Below are positions 1 to 9,608 of a DNA stretch of 64,000 nt, piece by piece. Numbering within the stretch: position 1 is the stretch's first letter; each line of letters starts with the position of its first letter. A program made the position numbers and the translations under genes. Source of the stretch: G016756615 sp050958605 (lineage in GTDB: Bacteria > Pseudomonadota > Alphaproteobacteria > Rhizobiales > Rhizobiaceae); NCBI RefSeq assembly GCF_050958605.1, contig NZ_JBJHDO010000020.1:1-64000 (forward strand), in the 5' to 3' direction. A model generated the notes under the pieces. That model was not told the origin of the DNA, ran no database searches, and saw only the letters and a list, made by a program, of their open reading frames with translations.

Positions 1-24
1 AGGGTAAGCGCCGATCCCAGGCAC

Positions 25-1287
25 TTACGCCCGGCCGAACTTACGCTCCGCATCAAGCGCCAAACCGAGCCCGACACTGCCGAACATGTCGCCTTCGACC
101 GCGGCCGCCTGGGGAAAGAGGGAAAGCATGCGCCGGCGGAGAAGCGGCACGGCCGTGGAGCCGCCGGTGAGAAACAGCGTCGTGATCCGGTCTGCCCGCA
201 CGCCGGCTTCGGCAAGCGTCTTCAGCGCGGTGTCCGCCACCCGGCCAACCGCCGTCTCGATGGCCTCTTCGAGGCCGGCTCGCGTCATCGGTATCCTGAG
301 CGTCTCGTCGGCCAGCTCGATATCCATCCTCGTCTCTAACCGTTCGGTGAGCTCGATCTTGGCCTGCTCGACCCTGCCTGCCAGCGCGTGGCCTTGCCGG
401 TGCTGCACGATGCCGATCATGCGGTCGACGAGTTCGGGACGGGCCGCCTCGTAGCGGATCTGGCGCAAATCCGTCATCGCCTTGGCGGAATAGAGAAGAT
501 TGATGCGCTGCCAGGTGGCGAGGTCGAAGAAATAGCCCGCCGGCAGGTTGCGCTTGCCGTCCTTGGTTGCCGTCTTGTAGCCGAGTTCCGGCATGACGTG
601 AGCGACGGACAGCAGCCTGTCGAAATCCGTTCCGCCGATGTGGACGCCCGTGCTTGCCAGTATGTCGTCCTTGCGATCGGTGGCCTTGGCGCGCTCCGGC
701 GACACGCGCACGATCGAGAAATCGGACGTGCCGCCGCCGATGTCGATGATCAGCGCCAGCTCCTCGCGATCGATGCCGCGCTCGTAGTCGAGAGCCGCGG
801 CGATCGGCTCGAACTGGAATTCAATGTTCTTGAAGCCGCGCTTGAGGGCGGCCTTCTCCAACTCGTCCTGGGCCCGGCGGTCGGCCTCTTGGTCGTCGTC
901 GACGAACTGCACAGGCCGTCCGAGCACGATGTTGTCCACGGTTTCCCCGACCTGGTTTTCCAGCGCGTCCTTGAGGTAGAGCAGGAAGGAGCCGATGATG
1001 TCGGTGAAGGCGATGGAGTGCGCCTTGATCCGCGTCTTTTCCTTGATCAGCGAGGTCCCCAGCACGCTCTTCAGCGCGCGCAGCAATCGGCCCTGGATAT
1101 TGTCGGCATAATTCGCGATTGCCTGGCGGCCGAAATAGGTCCGGTCGTCCTCGAAATTGAAGAAAAGCGCGCTCGGCAGCGTCGCCTGTCCGTTCTCGAG
1201 CGGAACAAGACGCGGACGACCGTCTTCCATGAAGCCGACCGTCGAGTTGGACGTGCCAAAGTCGATGCCGCCGCTGATCGGCCTCAT
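25..1287 (-). CDS. Hsp70-family ATPase, YegD-like
   Basis: This 420-residue protein has the actin/Hsp70 ATPase fold. Visible motifs are the phosphate-1 loop GIDFGTSNSTVG (residues 7-18), the phosphate-2 loop IDIGGGTSDFS and the adenosine motif LTGGSTAVP near the C-terminus. It stops where DnaK would begin its beta-sandwich substrate domain, so it resembles the short YegD-type Hsp70 homologues, which are presumed cytoplasmic chaperone-like ATPases of unknown client. The ATG at 1287 is chosen because GAAGGA lies just upstream and the ATPase motif follows at once. A longer in-frame reading to 1416 adds residues unlike the family. It is transcribed divergently from glnD. Confidence 0.85.
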   Translation of the reverse strand: MRPISGGIDFGTSNSTVGFMEDGRPRLVPLENGQATLPSALFFNFEDDRTYFGRQAIANYADNIQGRLLRALKSVLGTSLIKEKTRIKAHSIAFTDIIGSFLLYLKDALENQVGETVDNIVLGRPVQFVDDDQEADRRAQDELEKAALKRGFKNIEFQFEPIAAALDYERGIDREELALIIDIGGGTSDFSIVRVSPERAKATDRKDDILASTGVHIGGTDFDRLLSVAHVMPELGYKTATKDGKRNLPAGYFFDLATWQRINLLYSAKAMTDLRQIRYEAARPELVDRMIGIVQHRQGHALAGRVEQAKIELTERLETRMDIELADETLRIPMTRAGLEEAIETAVGRVADTALKTLAEAGVRADRITTLFLTGGSTAVPLLRRRMLSLFPQAAAVEGDMFGSVGLGLALDAERKFGRA

Positions 1288-1467
1288 GGTCCTTCGTCCT
1301 TTGTTGTGGTGGGGTGCGAGAGCGGAGGCGGTTACACAAGCCGGGTGGCAAAGTCGAGTCCGGGGCCGTAATTTTTCCGTTTCCGCGACCGTGGCCACCC
1401 CGCCAAAAGATTCCACTCAGGCACAAAATGCTCTATAGACGCCGGGAAGCGAGGCCGGCCGGCGCAT

Positions 1468-4272
1468 ATGGCGAAAATCCCCCTGAAACTCGATGAACTG
1501 ATCGATGGCGGTGCGCTTCGACGTGAGCTGAGCGCGCTTACCCAGGGCCTGGACGGCGACGGATCGGCCCCGACCGTTCGCTGCTCGGCCCTGCAGATCC
1601 TGAAACATCATCTCGCTGCCGGGCGCATGACCGCCGAGAGGATGCTGATGGAGGATGGCGGCGGGGGGGCCTGCGCCAAGCGTCTGTCGCACCTGATGGA
1701 TGAGATCATCCGCGCGCTCTACGATTTCGCCGCCACCCATGTCTATCGCTCGAAGAATCCTTCGGCCGCCGAGCGCATGGCGCTGGTCGCGGTCGGCGGT
1801 TATGGGCGCGGCACGCTGGCCCCGGGCTCGGATATCGATCTGCTCTTCCTTCTTCCCTACAAGCAGACGCCCTGGGGCGAGCAGATCGTCGAGTATATCC
1901 TCTACATGCTGTGGGACATGGGGTTGAAGGTCGGCCATTCGACCCGCAATGTCGATGAGTGCATCCGCCTGTCGCGCCCCGACATCACGATTCGCACGGC
2001 GCTCCTCGAGGCGCGATTCATCGGGGGGGAGGAGCCCCTCTATCAAGACCTGCTTTCCCGCTTCGACAAGGAAGTGGTGAGAAACACCGGTCCCGAATAC
2101 GTCCAGGCCAAGCTTGCCGAGCGCGACGAGCGCCACCGCAAGGTCGGCGAAAGCCGCTATCTCGTCGAACCCAATGTGAAGGATGGCAAGGGCGGCCTGC
2201 GCGACCTGCACACGCTGTTCTGGATCGGCAAATACTACTACCGCGTGCCCACCGGCCAGGAGCTCGTCGGAAAGGGAGTCTTCACCCAGGCGGAATACAA
2301 TCTGTTCCTGAAGGCCGAGGATTTCCTCTGGGCGGTGCGCTGCCACATGCATTTCCTGGCCGGAAAGGCCGAGGAACGGCTGCATTTCGACATACAGCGC
2401 GACATCGCCGAGCGGCTCGGCTACACCAGCCATCCCGGCCTTTCCGCCGTCGAACGGTTCATGAAGCACTACTTCCTGATCGCCAAGGATGTCGGCGACC
2501 TCACGCGCATCTTCTGCGCGGCACTGGAAGAAGAGCAGGCCAAGCACGTGCCGGGCTTCAATCGGCTGTTCCTGTCGTTCTCGCGCCGGCGCCGGAAACT
2601 TGCCGGCACGAGCGACTTCATGGTCGATAACGAGCGCATCAACATCGCCGACGGCCGGGTCTTCGAGCGCGATCCCGTCAACCTGCTGCGGCTTTTCTGG
2701 TTTGGGGACCGGCACGGGCTGGAATACCATCCCGACGCGATCAAGCTGGTCACCCGCTCGCTGAAGCTGGTCGATCGCAACTTGCGCAGGAATGCCGAGG
2801 CCAACCGGCTCTTCCTGGACATATTGACTTCGGACCGCGATCCGGAACTGAACTTGCGCCGGATGAACGAGGCGGGTCTGCTGGGCAAGCTCATCCCCGA
2901 ATTCGGACGCATCGTGGCGATGATGCAATTCAACATGTACCACCACTACACGGTCGACGAGCATCTCCTGCGCTGTATCGGCGTGCTGTCCGAACTCGAG
3001 CGGGGCAGCGGCGAGAAGCTGCATCCGCTTTCGCACCAGCTGATGCCGAGCCTCAAGAAACAGCGCGACGTGCTGTTCCTCGCGGTGCTCCTGCACGACA
3101 TCGCCAAGGGGCGGCCGGAAGACCACTCCGAAGCGGGCGCCCGCATCGCGCGGCGCATCTGTCCGTATATGGGCCTGTCGCCCAGCGAGACGGAAACCGT
3201 CGCCTGGCTGGTCGAGCAGCATCTTCTGATGTCGATGACCGCGCAGACACGCGACTTGAACGACCGCAAGACCATCGACGATTTCGCCGCCGTCGTGCAA
3301 TCGGTCGAGCGGTTGAAAATGCTGCTCGTGCTGACCGTCTGCGACATCCGAGGTGTCGGCCCGGGCGTGTGGAACGGCTGGAAGGGACAGCTCCTGCGCA
3401 ACCTCTACTACGAGACCGAATTGCTTCTGACCGGCGGTTTCTCCGAGGTGTCTCGTGCGCAGCGCGCCGAGGAGGCGCGCCAGGAATTGCACGAAGCGCT
3501 CGCCGACTGGCCGGAACACGAACGCAAGCGTTATGTCGGCTTGCACTACGACAACTATTTGCTGGCCGTGGATCTCGGCGACCAGTTGCGCCACGCCGTG
3601 TTCATTCGCGAGGCCGATGTGGCCGAACGGCGCCTCGCGACCATGGTCAAGACCCATGAATTCGAAGCAGTCACGGAGATCACCGTGCTTGCGCCCGACC
3701 ATCCGCGCCTTCTCTCGGTCATTGCCGGCGCCTGTGCGGCCGCCGGCGGCAATATCGTCGATGCCCAGATCTTCACGACATCCGATGGGCGTGCGCTGGA
3801 CACCATCCTGATCTCGCGCGAATTCGACCGCGACGAGGACGAGCGCCGCCGCGCCGAGCGGGTAGGCCGACTGATCGAGGACGTCCTGTCGGGCAAGAGC
3901 TGGCTGCCGGAGATGATCGAGAAGCGCGCCAAGCCCAAGCGCGGCGCCAAGACGTTCCGTATCGAACCGCGCGCCGATATCCGCAACACCCTGTCGAACC
4001 GCTTTTCGGTCATCGAGGTGTCCGGCCTCGACCGGCCCGGCCTGCTGTCGGAAATCACCGGCACGCTGTCGGATCTGTCGCTCGACATAGCTTCGGCGCA
4101 TATTACGACATTCGGCGAGAAGGTCATCGACACATTCTACGTGACCGATCTCACCGGCCAGAAGATCGAGAACGCGACCCGTCTCGCCGCGATACGCGAA
4201 AGGCTGATCGCCACGCTGCAAGGTACGGCGCCGCAACGCGGCAAGGTGCGCCTCTCGGCTGCGGCCGAATAA
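1468..4272 (+). CDS. glnD: [Protein-PII] uridylyltransferase / uridylyl-removing enzyme GlnD
   Basis: GlnD is the cytoplasmic glutamine sensor that uridylylates and deuridylylates PII proteins to set nitrogen status. At 934 residues it has the family length and domain order. The nucleotidyltransferase motif VGGYGRGTLAPGSDIDLL is near residues 109-126, with metal-binding D122 and D124. The HD uridylyl-removing site LLHDIAKGRPEDHSEAG has H543/D544. Two ACT glutamine-binding domains begin near residues 732 and 846, at the segments EITVLAPDHPRLLSVIAG and VIEVSGLDRPGLLSEITG. The gene is followed after 45 bp by murJ and then trpS, an order typical of Rhizobiales. Confidence 0.97.
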   Translation: MAKIPLKLDELIDGGALRRELSALTQGLDGDGSAPTVRCSALQILKHHLAAGRMTAERMLMEDGGGGACAKRLSHLMDEIIRALYDFAATHVYRSKNPSAAERMALVAVGGYGRGTLAPGSDIDLLFLLPYKQTPWGEQIVEYILYMLWDMGLKVGHSTRNVDECIRLSRPDITIRTALLEARFIGGEEPLYQDLLSRFDKEVVRNTGPEYVQAKLAERDERHRKVGESRYLVEPNVKDGKGGLRDLHTLFWIGKYYYRVPTGQELVGKGVFTQAEYNLFLKAEDFLWAVRCHMHFLAGKAEERLHFDIQRDIAERLGYTSHPGLSAVERFMKHYFLIAKDVGDLTRIFCAALEEEQAKHVPGFNRLFLSFSRRRRKLAGTSDFMVDNERINIADGRVFERDPVNLLRLFWFGDRHGLEYHPDAIKLVTRSLKLVDRNLRRNAEANRLFLDILTSDRDPELNLRRMNEAGLLGKLIPEFGRIVAMMQFNMYHHYTVDEHLLRCIGVLSELERGSGEKLHPLSHQLMPSLKKQRDVLFLAVLLHDIAKGRPEDHSEAGARIARRICPYMGLSPSETETVAWLVEQHLLMSMTAQTRDLNDRKTIDDFAAVVQSVERLKMLLVLTVCDIRGVGPGVWNGWKGQLLRNLYYETELLLTGGFSEVSRAQRAEEARQELHEALADWPEHERKRYVGLHYDNYLLAVDLGDQLRHAVFIREADVAERRLATMVKTHEFEAVTEITVLAPDHPRLLSVIAGACAAAGGNIVDAQIFTTSDGRALDTILISREFDRDEDERRRAERVGRLIEDVLSGKSWLPEMIEKRAKPKRGAKTFRIEPRADIRNTLSNRFSVIEVSGLDRPGLLSEITGTLSDLSLDIASAHITTFGEKVIDTFYVTDLTGQKIENATRLAAIRERLIATLQGTAPQRGKVRLSAAAE

Positions 4273-4317
4273 GTCGCTCTCGCTCTTGCCCGAATTGGAA
4301 AGCACGATCCCGATACG

Positions 4318-5910
4318 ATGAGCCTCGTCAAGAAATTCGCCACCGTCGCGTCGGGCACGCTGATGAGCCGGGTTCTCGGCTTCACGCGCGAAATGTTCAT
4401 GGCCGCCGCGCTGGGCACGGGTCCGGTAGCCGATGCCTTCAACGCCGCCTTCCAGTTTCCGAACACGTTCCGACGTCTTTTCGCAGAGGGCGCCTTCAAC
4501 GCCGCCTTCGTGCCTCTCTTCGCCAAGGAGATCGAGGCGAACGGCCTCGACGGCGCCAAGCGCTTCTCCGAAGAGGTCTTCGGCGTGCTCTTCACGGTGC
4601 TGTTGGCGCTGACCATCCTGATGGAACTGTCGATGCCGTTGCTGGTCTCGACGATCGTGGCTCCCGGCTTCGTCGACAATCCCGACAAGTTCGACCTGAC
4701 GACGTCGCTCGCCGCGATCATGTTCCCGTATCTCATGTGTATGTCGCTGGGCGCCATGATGAGCGGCATGCTGAATTCGCTGCGGCGCTATTTCGCGGCC
4801 GCCGTCGCCCCGGTCTTCCTCAACATCATCCTGATCGGGGTGCTGGCCCATGCCTGGTACAATGGCCATGACGGGCTCAAGGTCGGCTATGCGCTGGCCT
4901 GGGGCGTGCTGGCGGCTGGCCTTGTCCAGTTGGGCATTGTCTGGATTGCCGTGCGGCACGCCGGCATATCGATCGGCTTCCGCCGACCGCGCCTGACCGA
5001 CAATGTGAAGCGCCTGCTGGTGCTGGCATTCCCGGCCGCGATCACCGGCGGCATCACGCAGATCAACCAGCTCATAGGTACTGCGATCGCCTCCGGTCGC
5101 GACAGCGCGGTGTCGTCGCTCGCCTATGCCGACCGGGTGTATCAACTGCCGCTCGGCGTGGTTGGTATCGCTGTGGCCATCGTGCTCCTGCCGGAGCTGT
5201 CGCGCGCGCTGAAGGCGGGCAATGCGCAGGAGGCATCGAACCTGCAGAACCGCTCGGTGGAGTTCACCCTGTTCCTGACCTTGCCGGCCGCGGCCGCGCT
5301 GCTCGTCATGTCTGAACCCATCGTGCGGGTCCTCTACGAACGAGGGGCCTTCGCGGCGACCAACGGCACGCCGGTCGTGTCGGCGGTGCTCGCGATATTC
5401 GGCCTGGGGTTGCCGGCCTTCGTGCTCATCAAGGCGTTCACGCCGGGCTATTTCGCGCGCGAGGATACGCGCACGCCGATGTGGTTCGCCGCCGCCTCCG
5501 TGGCGATCAACATTTCGGTGGCGCTGGCGCTCTTCCCGTCGATCGGTGCGCCCGGTATCGCGGTCGCGTCCGCGATCGCCGGCTGGGTCAATGCCATGCT
5601 TCTCCTCGGCGTCCTTGTCCGGCGCGGCCATTGGGGGCGCGACGCCGCCCTTCTGCGGCGCATCCCCCGGCTTCTCCTGGCGTCGGCGGTCATGGCGGGT
5701 TTTCTCTATGGCGCGGTCCACTGGCTCGAACCGCAACTCGCCTCGTCCGCACCGCTTTACACCCAGGCCGCGACACTCGCCATCCTGGTGGCGGCGGGGG
5801 CTGCTCTCTACTTCGCCACGGCATTCGCCATCGGCGGGGCCGACATGGGCATGCTGAAGCGCAGCCTCAAGCGCGGGGGAAAGACCCCTCGGGAAATGCC
5901 TGAAAGCTGA
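4318..5910 (+). CDS. murJ: Lipid II flippase MurJ (MviN family)
   Basis: This is an integral inner-membrane protein of 530 residues that moves lipid-linked peptidoglycan precursor (lipid II) to the periplasmic face. The N-terminus (KKFATVASGTLMSRVLGFTR) is the characteristic MurJ opening, with the Arg-rich lumen-facing positions retained. About 14 hydrophobic helices fill the rest, consistent with the MOP-superfamily fold. It lies 45 bp after glnD on the same strand and is probably co-transcribed. The length and start match the family. Confidence 0.95.
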   Translation: MSLVKKFATVASGTLMSRVLGFTREMFMAAALGTGPVADAFNAAFQFPNTFRRLFAEGAFNAAFVPLFAKEIEANGLDGAKRFSEEVFGVLFTVLLALTILMELSMPLLVSTIVAPGFVDNPDKFDLTTSLAAIMFPYLMCMSLGAMMSGMLNSLRRYFAAAVAPVFLNIILIGVLAHAWYNGHDGLKVGYALAWGVLAAGLVQLGIVWIAVRHAGISIGFRRPRLTDNVKRLLVLAFPAAITGGITQINQLIGTAIASGRDSAVSSLAYADRVYQLPLGVVGIAVAIVLLPELSRALKAGNAQEASNLQNRSVEFTLFLTLPAAAALLVMSEPIVRVLYERGAFAATNGTPVVSAVLAIFGLGLPAFVLIKAFTPGYFAREDTRTPMWFAAASVAINISVALALFPSIGAPGIAVASAIAGWVNAMLLLGVLVRRGHWGRDAALLRRIPRLLLASAVMAGFLYGAVHWLEPQLASSAPLYTQAATLAILVAAGAALYFATAFAIGGADMGMLKRSLKRGGKTPREMPES

Positions 5911-6002
5911 GCTGCCACTTGATCCCCGACGATGTCTCGTTCATAAGCGCCGCTCGACTTTCGCCGCGCGCGAAACGGCCCTCCACAAGCCACGAGGAAA
6001 CA

Positions 6003-7070
6003 ATGAACGGCTTCAATCCGCTTGTCTTTTCCGGCGTCCAGCCGACAGGCAATCTCCATCTCGGCAACTATCTCGGCGCGATCCGCAAGTTCGTCGCGCT
6101 CCAGGACAGCTACGACTGCATCTACTGCGTCGTCGACCTGCATGCTCTCACGATCGCGCCCGATCCTGTCGAACTGATGCGCGCGACGCGCGAGGTGACA
6201 GCGGCCTTCATCGCCGCCGGCATCGATCCGAAGAAAAACATCGTCTTCAACCAGAGCCGGGTCAAGCAGCATGCCGAACTCGCCTGGGTGTTCAACTGCG
6301 TTGCCCGCATGGGCTGGCTGTCGCGCATGACGCAGTTCAAGGAGAAGGCGGGCAAGGATCGCGAGAACGCCTCGGCAGGGCTGTTCGTCTATCCGAGCCT
6401 GATGGCGGCCGACATTCTGGTCTATCGCGCCACCCATGTGCCGGTCGGCGATGACCAGAAGCAGCATCTGGAGCTGACACGCGACATCGCCCAGAAGTTC
6501 AACAACGATCATTCGACCCGCATCGCCGATCTCGGCGCGGGCGTCGAGATGATGATGGGTGACGAGAAGGTCAACGGGTTCTTCCCCTTGACGGAGCCGC
6601 TGATCGAGGGGCCTGCGCCCCGGGTGATGAGCCTGCGCGACGGTCAGAAGAAGATGTCGAAGTCGGATCCCTCCGACCTCTCGCGCATCAACCTGACCGA
6701 CGATGCCGACTCGATCTCCAAGAAGATCCGCAAGGCCAAGACCGACCCAGCGCCGCTGCCGTCGGAACTGGACGGCCTGAAGGAGCGCCCCGAGGCGGAA
6801 AACCTTGTCGGCATCTATGCCGCCCTTGCCGATACGACCAAGGAAAAGGTGATCGCCGATTTCGGCGGTCAGCAATTCTCCGTGTTCAAGCCGGCGCTCG
6901 CCGATCTGGCCGTCGAGAAGCTCGCCCCGATCGCCGCCGAGATGCGCCGCATCTCGGCTGATCCGGGTTACATAGATGGGGTGTTGCGCGAAGGCGGCGA
7001 ACGAGCCGAAATCCAGGCCGAGGCGACCATGAAGACGGTCCGCGAAATTATCGGCCTGCTCGGCGACTAG
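6003..7070 (+). CDS. trpS: Tryptophan--tRNA ligase
   Basis: Class I aminoacyl-tRNA synthetase of 355 residues that charges tRNA-Trp. The HIGH-like signature is PTGNLHLGNYLG (residues 14-25) and the KMSKS loop is KKMSKSDPSD (K217 onward). The start at 6003 is preceded by GAGG, and the family N-terminus (NPLVFSGVQPTG) follows directly. An in-frame reading from 5919 adds 28 residues that do not look conserved. It lies about 90 bp downstream of murJ. Confidence 0.96.
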   Translation: MNGFNPLVFSGVQPTGNLHLGNYLGAIRKFVALQDSYDCIYCVVDLHALTIAPDPVELMRATREVTAAFIAAGIDPKKNIVFNQSRVKQHAELAWVFNCVARMGWLSRMTQFKEKAGKDRENASAGLFVYPSLMAADILVYRATHVPVGDDQKQHLELTRDIAQKFNNDHSTRIADLGAGVEMMMGDEKVNGFFPLTEPLIEGPAPRVMSLRDGQKKMSKSDPSDLSRINLTDDADSISKKIRKAKTDPAPLPSELDGLKERPEAENLVGIYAALADTTKEKVIADFGGQQFSVFKPALADLAVEKLAPIAAEMRRISADPGYIDGVLREGGERAEIQAEATMKTVREIIGLLGD

Positions 7071-7137
7071 TGTTCCGAATCCGAAATTCCGTAAGCTGTT
7101 CGATGGTGCAGTGCGAATTTCGGATTCGAAGGGAACA
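7071..7137. repeat. Intergenic inverted repeat after trpS
   Basis: The left arm TGTTCCGAATCCGAAATTC (7071-7089) pairs with a right arm at 7115-7137. The inner 13 bp (GAATTTCGGATTC, 7115-7127) and the outer 6 bp (GGAACA) match, separated by a few extra bases. It begins directly after the trpS stop codon, has no U-tract, and could act as a transcript 3' end. Similar palindromes recur between genes in Mesorhizobium-type genomes as far as I recall; this window alone shows one copy. Confidence 0.6.
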
Positions 7138-7244
7138 CCAGAGGCGCTTTTAAGCCGGCTCACGCTTCGGTGATGGGTGCGGCCGCTTGCCGGCCGCCCC
7201 TGCCGGTGGCAGATTGCCGCGGAATCGGAACGGGCAGGAGAGCG

Positions 7245-7736
7245 ATGGTATCGAAACGTCTGAGCCGTGAAGCCGGCCACCGGCGCAAGTTTCTCGCCAT
7301 CATCGACGACACGCCGGAATGCGAGCGCGCGGTCGCCTACGCGTCGCGGCGGGCCAAGAGCACGAACGGCGCCCTGGTTCTGCTTTATGTCATCGAGCCG
7401 GGCGATTTCCAGCATTGGCTGGGCGTCGAAAAGATCATGCGGGCGGAGGCGATGGAAACCGCTCAATCCGCTCTCGACGGATTCGCGACCAAGGTGCGCG
7501 AGCAGATCGGCATCGAGCCGGAACTGGTCGTGCGAGAGGGAACGCCAACGGAAGAGATCCACAAGCTCATCGAGGATGACCAGGACATCGCCATCCTCGT
7601 GTTGGCGGCAGGTGCCGGGAAAGAGGGGCCAGGTCCGCTCGTGGCATCGATCGCCGGCAAGGCGGCGGCCTTCCCCATCCCGGTCACTGTTGTGCCGCAG
7701 AATCTCTCCGACGAGGATATAGAGAGCCTGGCCTAG
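7245..7736 (+). CDS. Universal stress protein (UspA family)
   Basis: A 163-residue single-domain Usp protein with an alpha/beta Rossmann-like fold, presumed cytoplasmic and possibly nucleotide-binding. The N-terminal strand FLAIIDDTPECERAVAYA and the C-terminal segment around ILVLAAGAGKEGPGPLV match the family. The usual G-x2-G-x9-G(S/T) ATP loop is imperfect, so ATP binding is uncertain. The start at 7245 has AGGAG at 7236-7240; a longer in-frame reading from 7170 lacks such a site. A Usp gene between trpS and nfuA is common in Rhizobiales. Confidence 0.88.
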   Translation: MVSKRLSREAGHRRKFLAIIDDTPECERAVAYASRRAKSTNGALVLLYVIEPGDFQHWLGVEKIMRAEAMETAQSALDGFATKVREQIGIEPELVVREGTPTEEIHKLIEDDQDIAILVLAAGAGKEGPGPLVASIAGKAAAFPIPVTVVPQNLSDEDIESLA

Positions 7737-7862
7737 AAAAAGTTTCCGGCGGGCTTGCCTGTGGGCGAAGCGTTTCGCTTGAAGATCGGGACGGTTCGGC
7801 TTATCTAGATTTAGAACTATTCCAAAAAAGAAGCCTGCGATGCAGGCACGGAGAACTCGACA

Positions 7863-8432
7863 ATGTTCATCCAGACCGAGTCCACCCCAAATCCGGCCAC
7901 GCTGAAGTTCCTGCCGGGCAAGGAAGTGCTTGCCGAAGGCACGGCGGACTTCCGCAATGCCGACAGCGCTCGGGCCGCATCGCCCCTCGCGGGCCGGCTC
8001 TTCGACGTAGACGGCGTGACCGGCGTCTTCTTCGGCTATGACTTCATCACGGTCACCAAGGATGGACCCGACTGGCAGCACCTCAAGCCGGCGATCCTGG
8101 GCACCATCATGGAACATTTCATGTCGGGCGCGCCGGTGATGGCGACAGACGCCACGACGACTGCCCACGACGCGACCGACGAGTTCTACGACAAGGCAGA
8201 TGAGGAGATCGTCCTCACGATCAAGGAACTGCTCGACACACGTGTGCGGCCGGCGGTGGCGCAGGACGGCGGGGACATCACCTTCCGGGGGTATGAGAAT
8301 GGCACTGTGTTCCTGCACATGAAGGGTGCCTGCTCCGGCTGTCCTTCTTCCACGGCCACGCTGAAGCACGGCATCCAGAACCTGCTCCGCCATTTCGTGC
8401 CCGAAGTCGAGCATGTCGAGCAGGTTGGCTGA
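7863..8432 (+). CDS. NifU family Fe-S cluster carrier (Nfu type)
   Basis: A 189-residue protein with the Nfu N-terminal domain (MFIQTESTPNPATLKFLPG) and a C-terminal NifU domain carrying the CxxC motif GACSGCPSSTATLK (C157 and C160), which ligates a transferable 4Fe-4S cluster at a dimer interface. It acts in the cytoplasm, delivering clusters to target enzymes. The ribosome-binding site GGAG lies before the ATG. A small palindrome GCCTGC-GAT-GCAGGC sits around 7834-7848, just upstream of that site. No suf or isc genes are present in the window. Confidence 0.93.
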   Translation: MFIQTESTPNPATLKFLPGKEVLAEGTADFRNADSARAASPLAGRLFDVDGVTGVFFGYDFITVTKDGPDWQHLKPAILGTIMEHFMSGAPVMATDATTTAHDATDEFYDKADEEIVLTIKELLDTRVRPAVAQDGGDITFRGYENGTVFLHMKGACSGCPSSTATLKHGIQNLLRHFVPEVEHVEQVG

Positions 8433-8478
8433 CGACTTCGAATAAATAATGGGTGTGATCTTTGACTGGTCGCGAGTC

Positions 8479-8643
8479 GCCCCTCACTGTCCTGCCGGAC
8501 ATCTCTCCCCGTAAAAACGGGGAGAGAGACGACAGCCGCTTGGGTTTCGCTAGTCGCCAATGGCGCGCGATTGGCGAAACTGGAGATGACAGCGATCTTC
8601 TCCCCGCTGGCGGGGAGAAGTGGCCGGCAGGCCGATGAGGGGC
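8479..8643. mobile_element. 165-bp MITE-like palindromic element
   Basis: The gap 8433-8765 holds this element and a terminator. The two ends (about 8479-8510 and 8612-8643) are imperfect inverted repeats of each other: GCCCCTCACTGTCCTGCCGG on the left, and the complement of a right end reading CCGGCAGGCCGATGAGGGGC. Three internal palindromes follow: CTCTCCCCGT-AAAA-ACGGGGAGAG (8503-8526), TCGCCAAT-N8-ATTGGCGA (8554-8577) and CTTCTCCCCGC-TG-GCGGGGAGAAG (8597-8620). It encodes nothing. The pattern fits a short non-autonomous element of the kind common in Mesorhizobium-like genomes; mobility is inferred only from its structure. Confidence 0.6.
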
Positions 8644-8693
8644 TTGCCCAAAAGGTCAATCCTTATTGCCGCAGGCATAACGGCGACGCAAAA

Positions 8694-8724
8694 CAAAAAA
8701 CCGGGCCCCCCAGCCCGGTTTTTC
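8694..8724 (-). terminator. Rho-independent terminator of the L,D-transpeptidase gene
   Basis: An A-tract followed by CCGGGC (8701-8706), a 6-nt C-rich loop, GCCCGG (8713-8718) and TTTTT form a G/C-rich hairpin flanked by A/T tracts on both sides. Read on the minus strand it lies about 40 bp after the stop codon of the gene at 8766-9380 and ends in a run of T. The symmetric tracts would let it work in both directions. Confidence 0.85.
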
Positions 8725-8765
8725 GTTCAACGGACAGCTGTATTGTTGCCGAGACGGTCCGCGAC

Positions 8766-9380
8766 TTAGCTCACTATCACCTTCGCGCCGACATCGACGC
8801 GGTTGTAGAGATCGATGATGTCCTGATTCATCAGGCGGATGCAGCCCGACGACATCGCCTTGCCGATCGAATTCCATTCCGGCGTTCCGTGCAGGCGATA
8901 GCCGGAATCTCCACCCTTGTTGAAGAGATAGAGCGCGCGTGCCCCAAGCGGGTTGGTGAGGCCGGGCGGCATGCCGCCCGCCCATTTGGCGAGCTCGGGC
9001 TGGCGTTGGATCATCGCACCCGGAGGTGTCCAGGTCGGCCACTCGCGCTTCAGCGCGATGCGTGCCGTGCCCGACCATTCGAAGCCTTCGCGACCGACGC
9101 CGATGCCGTAGCGCATGGCCTTGCCGCCATCCATAACGAGGTAGAGGAACTTGTCTCCGGTATCGACGATGATCGTTCCGGGCTTCTCAGGGCCGCGATA
9201 GTCGACCACCTGTCGATGATACTTCCTGTCGACCTTGTAGATCGGAACCGACGGGATTTGATAACCGGCATCTTTCCTGGCGCCGTACTCCGACGTGAAC
9301 ACCGAACCGCCACCGACGCAACCTGAGAGAGCAGCGGTTGCCACGATAGCGGCCACAGCCAGGAAGGACTTTATGCGCAT
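8766..9380 (-). CDS. L,D-transpeptidase lipoprotein (YkuD domain)
   Basis: Envelope enzyme of 204 residues that would form 3-3 peptidoglycan cross-links or attach proteins to peptidoglycan. The N-terminus is a lipoprotein signal peptide with lipobox LSGC (C21 lipidated). The YkuD catalytic signature is HGTPEWNSIG followed by SSGCIRL, with the nucleophile C180. It is a single gene, followed by a clear terminator and divergent from the CueR-like gene. Paralogues of this type are numerous in Rhizobiales, so no specific substrate can be assigned. Confidence 0.92.
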   Translation of the reverse strand: MRIKSFLAVAAIVATAALSGCVGGGSVFTSEYGARKDAGYQIPSVPIYKVDRKYHRQVVDYRGPEKPGTIIVDTGDKFLYLVMDGGKAMRYGIGVGREGFEWSGTARIALKREWPTWTPPGAMIQRQPELAKWAGGMPPGLTNPLGARALYLFNKGGDSGYRLHGTPEWNSIGKAMSSGCIRLMNQDIIDLYNRVDVGAKVIVS

Positions 9381-9608
9381 GCTTGCTTCGTATCCCCAAA
9401 CGGATAGCTCGATTCGAGCCCTATTTCTGCCGTCATTGTTAATTCGCGTTTACTTTGATTGCCAAGGCCCTGTGACGTGAGGGAAGGCGGCTCGCCGATC
9501 TTAAGTTGTCGGCTATGACATTTTGGCAACAGATGCTCACACGAAGTGAAGACAAGCCGGCCGCGAGCACCTATCTATTCAGTAAATTCAGCAACCGGGA
9601 GTTCTTGC

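Noticed and set aside
1417..5736. Minus-strand open frame of more than 1400 codons opposite glnD and murJ
   Set aside because: Arg/Asp/His-rich composition typical of antisense frames in GC-rich genes; both plus-strand genes are unmistakable.
5808..8414. Minus-strand open frame opposite murJ, trpS, usp and nfuA
   Set aside because: Runs antisense across four recognised genes and has no domain.
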